DNA of 64,000 nt from positions 944,042 through 1,008,041 of the forward strand of contig OY811980.1 of NCBI GenBank assembly GCA_963681505.1, given 5' to 3'. Within the stretch, counting starts at the first letter, position 1. Each line of letters begins with the position of its first letter. This document shows positions 23,933 through 35,290 of this stretch, one piece after another. The stretch is from Eunapius fragilis (taxonomy: Eukaryota; Porifera; Demospongiae; Spongillida; Spongillidae). The translations under genes and the position numbers were made by a program. The notes under the pieces are model-generated. The model was not told the DNA's origin, did not search any database, and saw only the letters and a list, made by a program, of their open reading frames with translations.

Positions 23933-26900
23933 ATGCCTCGCTGCGGTCCACTGGAGTTGGTTCTTCTTCACTGCTTGTGTGTAACAGCCGTTCCAGGTGA
24001 GCTGCTGGCTGTTGTATATACCATAACGGATTGTAAGTGTGCATGTATCCTTTCAAAATGTGGCAACACGTACTTCTGAGCAACACTAGCCACTTCACCC
24101 GGTTATCACCGAAATGTTTACAAATTACGCACCCGCACACACACGCACACACATACGCACACACATACGCACACACACACATACACACACGCACACGCAC
24201 ACAAACACACACACAACACGGGGTTCTCATATAGAACGATTCCAGAACCGTTCTTAAGATGTATCAAAGGACGGTTCTGGACCGTTCTATCGCGATAGTG
24301 TGAACTCGTTATAAGCTTGAATTCGCCAAAGATAATATTATCTCTCTTGACTAACGAATGCCTGGACATGCCAGAAGTGGAAGACAAACATTTACGGTCA
24401 AGTTGCAATTAGAGAGGAGATGGACAGTTTTTTCCCAACTTATAAAAAACATGTCCAAGCACCACTATGAGACATATAAATATACAAGTAAATAAAAACA
24501 TTCTCTATGAGAAAGTTGGTGGCATATAGGATTTGAAGGCAATGGTGGTGTAAAAAGGAAGGAAACAAGGGTCTAGTAATAAGGAAAAATGGAATAGTCC
24601 TATATTTAGCACACGAACAACATACTATATCCTACATATAGAAATGTGCTAAATATAGGACTATTCCATTTTTCCTTATTACTAGACCCTTGTTTCCTTC
24701 CTTTTTACACCACCATTGCCTTCAAATCCTATATGCCACCAACTTTCTCATAGAGAATGTTTTTATTTACTTGTTTCATTGATTTTTATTCATACCCGAT
24801 TATGAGCCGTATAGCATGTTAAGTAATCCATCTTGATATGAGAGGGAGGTTGTAAAGGTACGACATACCATTGAGTGACCTTAACTTTTTTCGCCGAGCG
24901 AGATGCACGTTCAGGACTATGGCAATATCGCTGTCTTTTTTCAGGATCTGCTCGATACCTTGCACGTCGAGAGGTCCGTTCCTTTTCAGGATCTGAGGGG
25001 GCTTTTAAGGGGCGGCCGAAATAGAAGAGAGGTTATTAATTGTCGCCCCAGCGCGATCGAACCCACAAACGCATTTTGTATCGGGCCAGAAGCAGACAGC
25101 ACCCTCTCCCCCACTAATCGCATCTCGATACCTTGCGCGTCGAGAGATCCGTTTCTTTTCAGGCTCTGCTCGATAGTTTTCACGTTTGAGAGGCCCGCTT
25201 CTTTTCAGGCTCTGCTTTGTAGTTCCGCTCGGGCTGAATCTAATACGTCGTCTCTAGTTTTGAGGTACTATGCTCGTCGTTTGGCTTTCTCCTTATCCTG
25301 ACGTGCATGAAGGCATTTTGAGAAAAAAAAACTTCACTAAGTTACAAAGAGCGTCAAACCTAAACGATAGAATGATTATAGTACGCACGTGCACGTTATT
25401 AAAAATACATAACCGCCAAAGTTAATTACCACTACGTGTAGTGCCCAGACCGTACACATTTGATGTATACTGCTAGTACTTCGTATAAAGAGCGACGTAG
25501 GACCTATCCGAGTCGTGTCAGTGCAGTAAGCTATACGTGATTTGCTAACACAACCACCGATAAATGTCATGTAGCCTCGAGACGTTTTGACCACAGAAGC
25601 GAAAATGCCAGTAAATTCTGAAGCCATTGGTGTGATTTTCATTTCTTAAAAGTGTTCCTATCCCGAGTTATGCGTGGTCAAGAACAAGAACAAGAAGAAG
25701 AAGAAGAAGAACGAGAAATACGTGGGACTGGGTACGAGTTTCAAAAATTGTTTTGTTCTCTACAACCACGCGGTTTTGTGACATCAAACAAACACGAAAC
25801 TGCTTGTTGTTGCCTTCTTGTACGACGACGATAACAAGGTAAGCCATCCGCTCGTCGGGAGTCTTGTTAGAAGCGGGTCGCGTTTTTTTAATGACATTCA
25901 TAATCGGGGTCAAATCCTATATGAGAGTTACTAACGTAACTCTCGATATTTCTTATTTTTGTATATAGTATTGGATGGGTTTAATTCTCTACCTTTGCCT
26001 GCTGCTGCTCACAACGGTAGAAAACTTTAACTACTTGGTATTCTTACTATAAAAGGTGCTTTAACCTACTTACTACAGCGGAATGTGTGTAGTATGCAAG
26101 CAGAAATGCTTTATTAGTAGTGTAGTTCTCTCAGCATAAAAAGAGCTGCATAGGCCAGCTATGTGCATGAAGCAGCTAGGTCCCATTGATGATATCACAA
26201 GAGAGTCATTATCATCACGCAATCTGCAAAGCAGTGTGATTCAATGCTCCTTAGAATGTCTCTGTTCCACAGTATCCAAATACTTTTCATCAGTTTTCCT
26301 CGCTCTCCACTTTCAGTTCCAGACTTATAAAGCCTTGGCTTTTTTATAAAATGTGGTTTGCAATTTTTCTATAGCATGATGAGCAGGTCTCTACAGGAGC
26401 TTGTGCACACAAACACAAACTGAGTTTCTCTCCTCTGCTCCCTTCACACTTCCTTTCACAATGCCTCTATTATCCATTGTGTCCATCTTTACACTTTTAT
26501 TCAGGTGCAGGTCTCCAGATTTATTACTTTCGTCAACCAATCCCACCAAACCCTAATCCCATTCAATCCTGGAAGGTTGAAGGACTGGCCACATGGATTA
26601 TGCAGAATGCCTTCAGTGATAACCTGGACTGTAACACAACCTCCAATAATGGGACTGGTATTGGTTGGAGGACACAAGCCACTCTAAACCCTAACTGGAT
26701 ACAGACAGTGGCAAATGGGAAGCGCCTTCCAACTGATAGCTTCACCAACAATAACCTTGGGATCTACACATGTTATGATAATGTGACCAATGAGACTGTG
26801 ACCATTAACATCACCAGTGGTGAGTACATACATATAGAGGAATGCATGCATACTCCTGCAGTGTATGGTGTATTCATGACATATATATACCACTGCACAG

Positions 26901-28020
26901 CCAATCCAGCCATCCAGGCAGTCAGTGATGTTGTCAACATTGAAGCAGGCTCCAGTGGACAGCTGAAGGTGTATGTCTCTGGTATTCCTGATCCCTCAAG
27001 TACAGACATCACATGGTTCAAGTTGGGTCCAGGAGGAACCATGACAGAACTGAAGGAGCCAACAGTGAACTTCTCCAGTGATCATCGAACACTCCTGCTA
27101 ACCAATGTTCAGGACAGCGATGGAGGGACCTACATGTGTGCCGTTATCCATACTAATGTCACAATGTACATCAACATATCGTGTCCAGGTAGGATACTAT
27201 TGATGACAGTAAGGGGTATAGACAGATGTGACAGTTTAAAGTTTCTACATCTGGGTTAATTATAAATTCCTGCATGCATCAGTCTTCTAGAAATATATGT
27301 GCTTATGTACCATGTAACAATAGATATTCTAGGCTACTCTATAGTCAGTCCTTAAGGTAGAGATGCCTTGGTCCCAGGTAGATGGTGGATGTTTGGCATG
27401 TGTACTTTGTTTAAAAGCGAGTATGTTGTTGTTGTCAGCTTACAGTTTTCATAATATAATGAAAGATGACAGACTAATTGCCCTTGCATTGGTCCTGCCC
27501 AATTGAGTGACTGTTGTATGTTCTGAAAGGACCCAATGTTTTTGGTTTTGAAGAGGAGGTATACAGAGGGGGATTTGGCAGGTAATTAAGACAAGGTCCA
27601 CAACAATTCATCCATGATCTGATCATTTAGCTGATAAATTTCTCTGCTATGAACCAATAATGCCACATGCTCATTGTCCTGACAGGGTGTGCTATCCCCA
27701 CCAGCAAGACCACACCCAGCAACACGCCCACCAATACACCCACCTATACAAGCCCACCTTCCTGTGGTGGTACAATCGATGCCCTCCATACATCTGAGTA
27801 CACTCTGGTAGTGATAGTGATAACGCTGTCATCATTGTTGGTACTATCCATGATGACCAACGTTGTGTTCCTTGCATGGCTGCTAAAGACAAGGCAAAGG
27901 TCATGTTACCAAGTAAAACAAAGTTCACATGATCATATTGATAGTAATCCAATCACTTCCAGCACATGCCAACTCCATCCAGAAGGCGAAGGTGATTTAG
28001 TCTGCAGCAGTAAATTCTGA
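23933..28020 (+). CDS. Short two-Ig receptor with Thr/Pro stalk, gene C
   Basis: Complete type I receptor of 331 residues. Exons: 23933-23996 (signal peptide MPRCGPLELVLLHCLCVTAV, phase 1), 26511-26819 (Ig1, one codon shorter than its siblings), 26901-27188 (Ig2, with a divergent C-terminal strand AVIHTNVTMYINISC) and 27686-28020 (TTPSNTPTNTPTYTSPP stalk, membrane helix about residues 261-286, 45-residue tail, TGA). The lengths sum to 996 nt. Ig1 keeps its Cys pair; Ig2 has only GTYMC. The tail has a single tyrosine (CYQVK) and no long proline-rich part, unlike B and D. Intron 1 carries a 1.4 kb foldback element. Exon 1 was chosen because it is the only nearby ATG-initiated hydrophobic peptide ending in a phase-1 GTGAGC donor, as in B and D; this link is the least certain part. 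Confidence 0.78.
24120..24215. repeat. CA-rich microsatellite in gene C intron 1
   Basis: Degenerate CACACGCACACATACGC tract about 120 bases after the exon 1 donor. Confidence 0.9.
24484..25955 (+). mobile_element. Foldback element, young copy, in gene C intron 1
   Basis: Starts with a perfect 129-base inverted repeat: arms 24484-24612 and 24646-24774, loop 33 bases. It is followed by about 1.1 kb of unique sequence with a (AAG)n run and the words ACGACGACGATAACAAGGTAAG, and ends near a small hairpin GAGAGTTACTAACGTAACTC. Nearly identical to 44891-46300 and related to 7716-9330. There is a short open frame from about 25670 (MRGQEQEQEEEEEEREIRG) but no recognisable transposase. MITE-like or an unclassified foldback family; no clear target duplication was found. 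Transcription of intron 1 would yield a long perfect double-stranded hairpin RNA. Confidence 0.75.
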
Positions 28021-29131
28021 TTCGATCATTTAGACTTATGTGTGGACCGTGTGTATTCAGTTCTAATATCAGATGAATTCATTTTGAGAAGCAAGGGAAA
28101 AAGAATGAAAGGGAGAAGGGGGGGGGAAGGGTTGGAGGAGGGAGGGAGGAAGATTGGAGGGGATAAGTGGAAGTCAAAAGTGGAAAGATAATATGATTTG
28201 CCAACCCTGGTGAAACAGAGAGATATTGTGTTATACACACTGATTGCTGAAAATGGGTTTGCTTTATAATACATCGCAATAGCCACACATTAAAAAACAT
28301 GACTTGATCATGTCCCTCTGGTGTGGCACTTAAATGTTTGTATGGTACCCAGGGGGACAAGCACACAATTACATAAAATACAACATGCAATGAAAAACAT
28401 ATCCCTAGCAAGCTGGATCTATTTATTCTTTTTTAAAAAAACGAAGCCAGCATCATCTCCAGTGTGTGCACATAGTTAATTTAACAGCTGTGAACGACAT
28501 TATAGTTCTTTGATGTATTCTTCAGGCACATCCTACACCGTCGTTGTCCCATTCCCAGACTATAACACTTGAACATTGCAAGTGGACTCGTTGTCAATCC
28601 CTCTTATTCGATGAACGATGAATCTCATTGTAATGCGTTCAATTGGATTAACAAATCAAAACACAAGTACTGGAGGAATACCGTTAATCCTATTCCAATT
28701 AAAAGTAAATAAATGCTTCACGTTCATCGAATAAGGTCTTGTGCTGGCAATGATTTCATAGCACTACATTACCGAGCCGTGTTTATATCGGTAATTAAAA
28801 AACTACCTTGGAGTGCACTGCATACAAGACCTCCACATCACCTAATAAACCGATGTTCTACCTCTACTATGCCATGTTCAAAACATAATACCCACTAGAC
28901 AATACGATCCAGTCCCACAGGTTTGGCCATTTTATACACAAAATGCACACCCCGTATTTTCACACTACCGATACAGTACAAATGATACAGAAAACGTATA
29001 GAAGGCTCTCCGGTAGCTTACTGTACTCAGCGCACAGTCCCGCAAAGCTTTTAAACCCGATAGCAGGGTAAACATAGATAGATACAAGGTCGATAAACGT
29101 TAAGCTCGCTGTAAGCTACATTTCTCATCAG
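28021..29131. other. Intergenic between gene C and Gypsy element
   Basis: Begins with a purine-rich run (about 28098-28165: AAAGGGAGAAGGGGGGGGAA) that may fall in the gene C 3' UTR. The rest is AT-rich without recognisable genes. ATTCGATGAACG occurs in inverse orientation at about 28608 and 28722, a small stem. Confidence 0.4.
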
Positions 29132-29136
29132 TCAAA

Positions 29137-29238
29137 TGTGGAGTGATGAACTATGGACACATTATTACGCATACTATGTTGTATTAATGCACGTGATGTG
29201 TGGTGATTATTAATTAGAGTTTCGAGTAACACGCTACA
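29137..29238 (+). repeat. 5' LTR (102 bp)
   Basis: Begins TGTGGAGTGATG and ends ACGCTACA, i.e. TG...CA boundaries. Identical base for base to the 3' LTR. Very short for a Ty3/Gypsy LTR. The next bases, TGGTGGCAGC from 29239, are a plausible primer-binding site beginning TGG. Confidence 0.93.
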
Positions 29239-32200
29239 TGGTGGCAGCTTACTGGGATTGAAACTTGAACGACTCTCCTTGTTCGGGTGCGTGGAAACAT
29301 GGCTACATATCAACTACCGGCAGTTGAGTGCTTCGATTTTGGAAAACCGGGAGACTGGCCTAGTTGGGTTCGCAGATTTGAGCGTTTCCGGGAAGCATCG
29401 GGTCTGAAAGAAAAGGAAGAAGAGGCGCAAATTAGTGCTCTAATCTATATGATGGGAGATAAGGCAGAGGACATTTTACGCTCTTTCGGTTTGAAGGATG
29501 AAGACAAAAAGAAGTACAAGGTAGTGCGCGATCGATATGATGCTTACTTTGTCAAGAAGCGGAATGTCATTTACGAGCGCGCCAAGTTTAACTTACGGAA
29601 ACAGGAGGATGGAGAGCCTGTGGACGACTTTGTTACATCTTTGTATTCCCTGGTCCAGTATTGCAACTTTGGAGACCTTCATGATGAATTGATCAGAGAT
29701 CGACTGCTGGTAGGTCTTAGGGATGCAAACCTTTCTGAAAAGTTGCAGCTGGATTCAGAGCTTACTCTGGAGAAGGCCATTGCCATAGCACACCAGTCTG
29801 AAAGTGTAAAGCTACAGCAAGCTACAGTAAGGGGAGAACAGAAGATTGTAAATGTGGAGCTGGAAGCTGTATCAGCCAAACAACGTTTATCAAAACTACA
29901 ATCACAAAGTGGGGGAACTGGGTCCCCATCTGGTAAGCAGTGTTTTAGGTGTAGGCGATTTCCACCCCATGCCTTTCACCAATGTCCAGCTAGAAATATC
30001 ATATGCCATCGCTGTGGTAAACGGGGGCATTTTCAATCTCACTGTCAAACTCCTACAGATATTAGTACAGTTAGTAAGCAGAGTGGCACTGGTTTTGTTG
30101 GTATTTTAGATGCTGGGGAAGAAAGACCCTGGTTTGTCACTCTTCAGCTTCAGGGCATAAGTGTGTGCTTCAAAATAGACACAGGGGCAGATGTTACAGT
30201 TATCCCAGAGTCAGTGTTTAAGAGAATAAAGGATGCAAATCTGATGCATAGTGATAGGATACTGTGTGGTCCTGCCCAAATTGCTCTCCATGTTATTGGC
30301 CAGTTTACTGCTACATTGAAGCACCGTGGTGTGGTTATTAGTGAGGGAGTGTATGTAGTACGAGGCTTGCAAACACCTTTAATTGGCCTTCCAGCAATTA
30401 AAGCTTTGGGATTGGTTGTACGAGTGTGTGCTACTGAATCGGAGGATTATACCACAAGAATACTCAATAGTTATCCTGAGTTGTTTACTGGCCTTGGTAC
30501 ACTGGGTGAAGAGTACACAATACGTCTAAGGCCTCATGCACAACCTTTTGCATGTCATACTCCACGGAGAGTTGCCCTCCCACTCATGAATGCTGTGTAA
30601 GAAGAGTTAGAGAGAATGGTAGAGTTGGGAGTGATTAGGCCAGTACAAGATGCAACAGAGTGGTGTGCAGGGATGGTTGTGGTTCCCAAAGCAGATGGCA
30701 AGATACGTATATGTGTGGACTTCACTAAATTGAATGAAAGTGTATGTAGAGAGCTACACATGTTGCCTTGTGTGGAGCAAATATTAGCGCAGCTTAGTGG
30801 AGCAAAGTTGTTTTCTAAATTAGATGCAAACTCTGGTTTTTGGCAAATCAAGCTGTCAGAGTCATCGTCTCCACTTACAACTTTCATAACTCCATTCGGG
30901 AGATTTTGCTTTCAAAGACTTCCATTTGGGATCACTTCTGCACCAGAGATATTCCAGAAGCGAATGACTGAAATTCTTCTTGGTCTTGACGGAGTTGTGT
31001 GTATGATGGACGATGTCTTGATCTTTGGGCCAAATCAAGAAATCCATGACATGAGGTTAAAAGCTGTGTTGCAGAGGGTCAAGTCTGCTGGGGTTACATT
31101 AAATAAAGACAAATGTGTATTCTCTCAGAGCAGTGTGAAATTCCTGGGACAAATTGTAGATGCACATGGGGTGAGGCCGGATCCAAACAAAGTGACTGCT
31201 ATCAGAGAGATGGCTGCACCGACAAACACAACAGAACTTAGACGATATCTTGGGATGATTAATCAACTTAGTAAATTCACTCCTAATATAGCGGAACTCA
31301 CCAAGCCACTTCGAGAGTTGCTGAGTAAGAGGAATCAGTGGACATGGAATGAAACCCATCAGAAAGCATTCTCTAAGTTGAAGGACGAAGTCAGTACGCA
31401 ACCTGTTTTAGCTTTGTACTCTCCCAAGTTGGATACTATTGTGTCGGCGGATGCTTCTTCATATGGCATTGGTGCTGTTTTGCTCCAAAGACAGCTTGAT
31501 GGATCTGTAAAACCAGTTTCATATGCCACTAGATCCTTAACTCTAACTGAACAGAAGTATGCTCAGATTGAAAAGGAGGCTTTGGGTGTAACATGGGCTT
31601 GTGAGCGCTTCAGAGACTATCTTACAGGACTTCAATTTCAAATTGAGACAGACCATAAACCTCTTGTACCACTCCTGGGGTCGAAGAACCTGGAGGATTT
31701 GCCATTAAGGGTTCAGCGTTTTCGACTAAGATTGATGAGATAAGTACACAGTTTCACATATACCAGGAAAAGAGTTGGTCATTGCTGATAATATACCAGG
31801 AAAAGAGTTGGTCATTGCTGATACATTGTCGCGAGCTCCAAGCAATGAAGTATGTCAGGAAGACAAAGAGTTTAGAGCAGAAATTCAAGCTTATGTCGAC
31901 CTGGTAGTTAGGAATATACCTACTTCTGAACCAAAGATGCTGGAAATAAAACAAGCTCAGCAGAAGGATGAAATATGTCAAAAGGTCATTCTATACTGCC
32001 AAGATGTTGGCCTGATAAGAGTCTTGTTAAGGGTGAATTGAAGCAATTTTTCCACGTCGCATCAGAACTTTCTGTGGAAGATGGCTTGTTGTTGAGAGGC
32101 AATCGGATAGTGATACCGATGGCTCTACGTGCACCAGTTTTGAATAGATTGCATGAAGGACACTTGGGAATCAACAAATGCAGGGATCGTGCAAGGGAAT

Positions 32201-32399
32201 CAGTGTGGTGGCCTGGTCTAAACAGAGAATTGGAAGTAAAGATTAGTATGTGTACCAAGTGTATAAAATCGCATTCTCAGAAGCCAGAACCTTTGATGAT
32301 GTCAAAGCTACCTGACTTGCCTTGGCAGAAAGTTGCAACTGACCTGTTTAGTTGGAAAGGTTCACAGTATCTTCTTGTCATTGATTATTTTTCTCGATA

Positions 32400-33452
32400 C
32401 AGTCTACCCTTGATATTATCCGGTCTTTGGTCACATTATTATAATCGGATAAAATCAAATCCGGATTGAATCGCTATTGTCCGTACCGGATAGTAATGAG
32501 ATTCATAGTGAATTAATGAACCGGTCCGGACATAAAATAATTCAAGCATTACAGTTCAATGTATGGTTAGAGCGGTTTAAAATAGCTAGTAATGGCAACT
32601 TGTACGTTGGGTTGCGCTCTCGCTACCTGTGGTGTATATTCTTTCAGAATCGCTGGAAGAACACGTAGTGCAAAACCGACACCACCCATATCTGCTTCTG
32701 CTGCTTCACCACGGAGTTCAAAGCAGGACAAATGAAAACGATTCTTGAAATTCTGCAACCAGCCTTTAGACAGCTTCAGCTCATCTGCAGTTATTCCAGC
32801 AGAATCACGAAGAATATGCGCTTTTTCTGTCAGTACACCGTCCGTAAGGTGACCATTATTTGCCAGAATTAAAGTTTTGTTTCACCGCATCGTATTGCAC
32901 GCATCGCCCTTCACAGCAAACCTGTTTAATCCAAATAAACAGCGTGGCTTCTAGAGTTGGAAACATTCCCGGCGATTATGCTTGCTTTCTTTGTTGGTGG
33001 CAGCAAGCTGCTCCCAGTGGTGTAGCCCCAGTTTTCGCCATTTACGGATCGCATCTTCATTTAACGTGGAGCCAGGATGCGTAGCACGCCACCACCGGGA
33101 AGCATCAGCATGACTCAACCCCTGCTTTTCAGCATATTGTACGATTTCTAACTTATCTTGGTTAGTAAGCTCTGTCCTCACTCGTTTCGACATGTCTCAG
33201 GATGTGTATTGAAGTGATTGCGCCGCCAGCCTTTCATTCGCGCTAACAATTGGGCCTCATACGATGCTATCAGGTGGGCTATTGTGGTGTTTGATACTAT
33301 CCGATAACTACAATAACAAGCGGATAGGGATAGTATCAAAATCCGGATAAAAACAAGATTATAAATGGCTTGTAACAGGTCTGTCACAGCATTTTAGGAG
33401 GATAAAACCAAATCCGGACAGATACAATAAGGATAATATCAAGGGTAGACTG
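32400..33452 (-). mobile_element. Pogo/Tc5-type DNA transposon inside the Gypsy integrase
   Basis: Terminal inverted repeats CAGTCTACCCTTGATATTAT (32400) and its inverse ending at 33452, flanked by TA on both sides (32398-32399 and 33453-33454), as in Tc1/mariner-pogo. Subterminal GGATAAAATCAAATCCGG (about 32445) has an inverted partner near 33400. On the minus strand a frame starting at 33193 encodes a psq-like helix-turn-helix (LTNQDKLEIVQYAEKQG, then AIRKWRKLG). A second piece near 32740-32760 gives WLQNFKNRFHLSCFELRGEA, the CENP-B-type DNA-binding region. No DDE catalytic domain is present, so the copy is non-autonomous but retains transposase DNA-binding sequence. Confidence 0.85.
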
Positions 33453-34482
33453 TATGTGGAGCTCTCCAAACTTTCTGCAACTACATCTCAGGATGTAATC
33501 AACCAAATGAAATCTATTTTTGCAAGGCACGGAATCCCAAATGAAGTGGTCTCGGACAATGGTCCTCAGTTTTCATCAAAAGTATTTCACTCTTTTGCTG
33601 GGGAATATGGATTTGTTCACACCACCAGCAGCCCTAGGTACCCTCAAGGAAATGGTGAAGCCGAACGGGCGGTGAGAACCATTAAAAACATCCTTGACAA
33701 AACAACAGACCCATACCTTGGTCTTCTTGCATATCGTTCCACTCCGCTCCGTAATGGTTACAGCCCGTCTGAACTTTTGATGAATAGGAGATTGAGGACC
33801 ACAGTTCCTACGTTGGGGTATAATTTATACCCATCAGTACCTAACTATCCTCAGCTCAGAGCAATGGAGGAAAGAGATAAACAGAAACAGAAGAGTGATT
33901 TTGATAGACGTCATGCCAGTCGATCTCTTCAACAATTGATGCCAGGTGATCAAGTGTGGATTGATGATCAAAATTTGAGAGGATCTATAGTGAAGGAATA
34001 CTCCCCAAGGTCTTATTTGGTTGAGACGGAAAGGGGTACACTGCGGAGGAACAGACGACAGCTGAAATTTCTCCCAGGGGAAAAGGATCATAGTCATTCA
34101 GCCGTAGTACACAATGGTGGAGGTGTTAGCAGTGCTGATCCAGTGCCCCATAATGTTGTTATCCTTCGAGATGAGGAAGAGACACCGAGGGAGCAGCAGG
34201 AAGCAGCAATAGACCCACAAGAACAGGAAAGGACATTACAAGTGCCGGAAGAATCAGTTGAATCACATGAACAAGAAGCGGTTGGACAACAACAAGGACT
34301 AGAGGAAGTAGCTGAACCACAAGTGCAAGAGCATGAATCAGAAGGGCAATATGAGACTCCAAATCTAAATAATCCCAATGCATCTGGTTCTCATAAGCAA
34401 CAGGAGTTAGCTCAACCAACACCAGTCATTACAAGGAGCGGTCGTGTATCTAGACCACCAAATAGGCTCTAGAAAAGGGAGA

Positions 34483-34584
34483 TGTGGAGTGATGAACTAT
34501 GGACACATTATTACGCATACTATGTTGTATTAATGCACGTGATGTGTGGTGATTATTAATTAGAGTTTCGAGTAACACGCTACA
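34483..34584 (+). repeat. 3' LTR (102 bp)
   Basis: Identical to the 5' LTR. Preceded by AGAAAAGGGAGA (34471-34482), a purine-rich tract of the type that primes second-strand synthesis. Confidence 0.93.
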
Positions 34585-34589
34585 TCAAA

Positions 34590-35290
34590 CTGTACAGATA
34601 AGGGTCAAACTCTCTTACAGTATGTACGCCCACGCCTCATTTAGCGAAACACTGTGATCAATCCCTTACTCTAATATTTATGCTTTTAGCCATGCAGACG
34701 ACGACACGGATTTTTGACGGACAATCGCTAAACGTACGATGGCCAGCCGTATTTCACGGCTCCGGCCAGGCATATTGGCGGCCAACGGTTAGCACAATAA
34801 TCGGCAATCTCTAATGGCTGCTGCCGGGCGGTCAAGGGCCGCGGCTAATAGTGCTAAACAATCAGTAGCTCAGTACTAATACTTATGAATCAAGCCTCTA
34901 TTTCATACTCTCCTTTTGTTGGATATGTCAGTTATTAAATTATAAGGTGATATCCGAAAATAAATGAAAATTTATCATCCGGATTTTTTCTCAGTTGAAA
35001 ATTTCCCAAATTGCGGGGTTAAAGTATATGTATGAATCATTCTTATGCCTTTCAAGTGCCGATCTATTTTTTGATGATGATGTATTCATTGCTGATGAGG
35101 TCGTATCGCTCAGCAAGTACAGCTGTCATACATTCATAGCCAAAATATCCTAATTTGGATAGGTTCGTCTTGGGGGGTGTCCAAAAACACGCCCCAAAGA
35201 GGTAGTGTATCGCAAAGAGCGCACGTAATAAATATCTGGTCCGGAGAGTTTCAAGTCAACTTCGTTGGTCAAGTTGGACGTCCACCGAAC
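34590..35290. other. Upstream region of gene D
   Basis: Between the Gypsy element and the gene D signal-peptide exon, so the promoter is expected here. No TATA box stands out; AT-rich with a GC-richer part (34720-34860). No gene recognised. Confidence 0.4.

Larger units (their letters stand above)
29137..34584 (+). mobile_element. Ty3/Gypsy LTR retrotransposon, recent fossil
   Basis: Flanked by the 5-bp duplication TCAAA (29132-29136 and 34585-34589) and bounded by two identical 102-bp LTRs. Parts in order: Gag with two zinc knuckles (CxxC...H...C, about 29940-30050), aspartic protease (DTGADVTV, about 30180), reverse transcriptase with an MDDV box (about 30620-31100), RNase H (DASSYGIGAVLL, about 31450), integrase zinc finger (about 32150-32280), integrase core and a C-terminal acidic tail. 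The Gag-PR-RT-RH-IN order is that of Ty3/Gypsy. LTR identity means insertion was recent. The copy is broken: a pogo-type transposon splits the integrase, and there are roughly two or three further interruptions. Confidence 0.93.

Noticed and set aside
25652-25834. Glu-rich 60-residue frame as a gene
   Set aside because: Present identically in both young foldback copies (25652 and 46088); part of a repeat with no recognisable domain.
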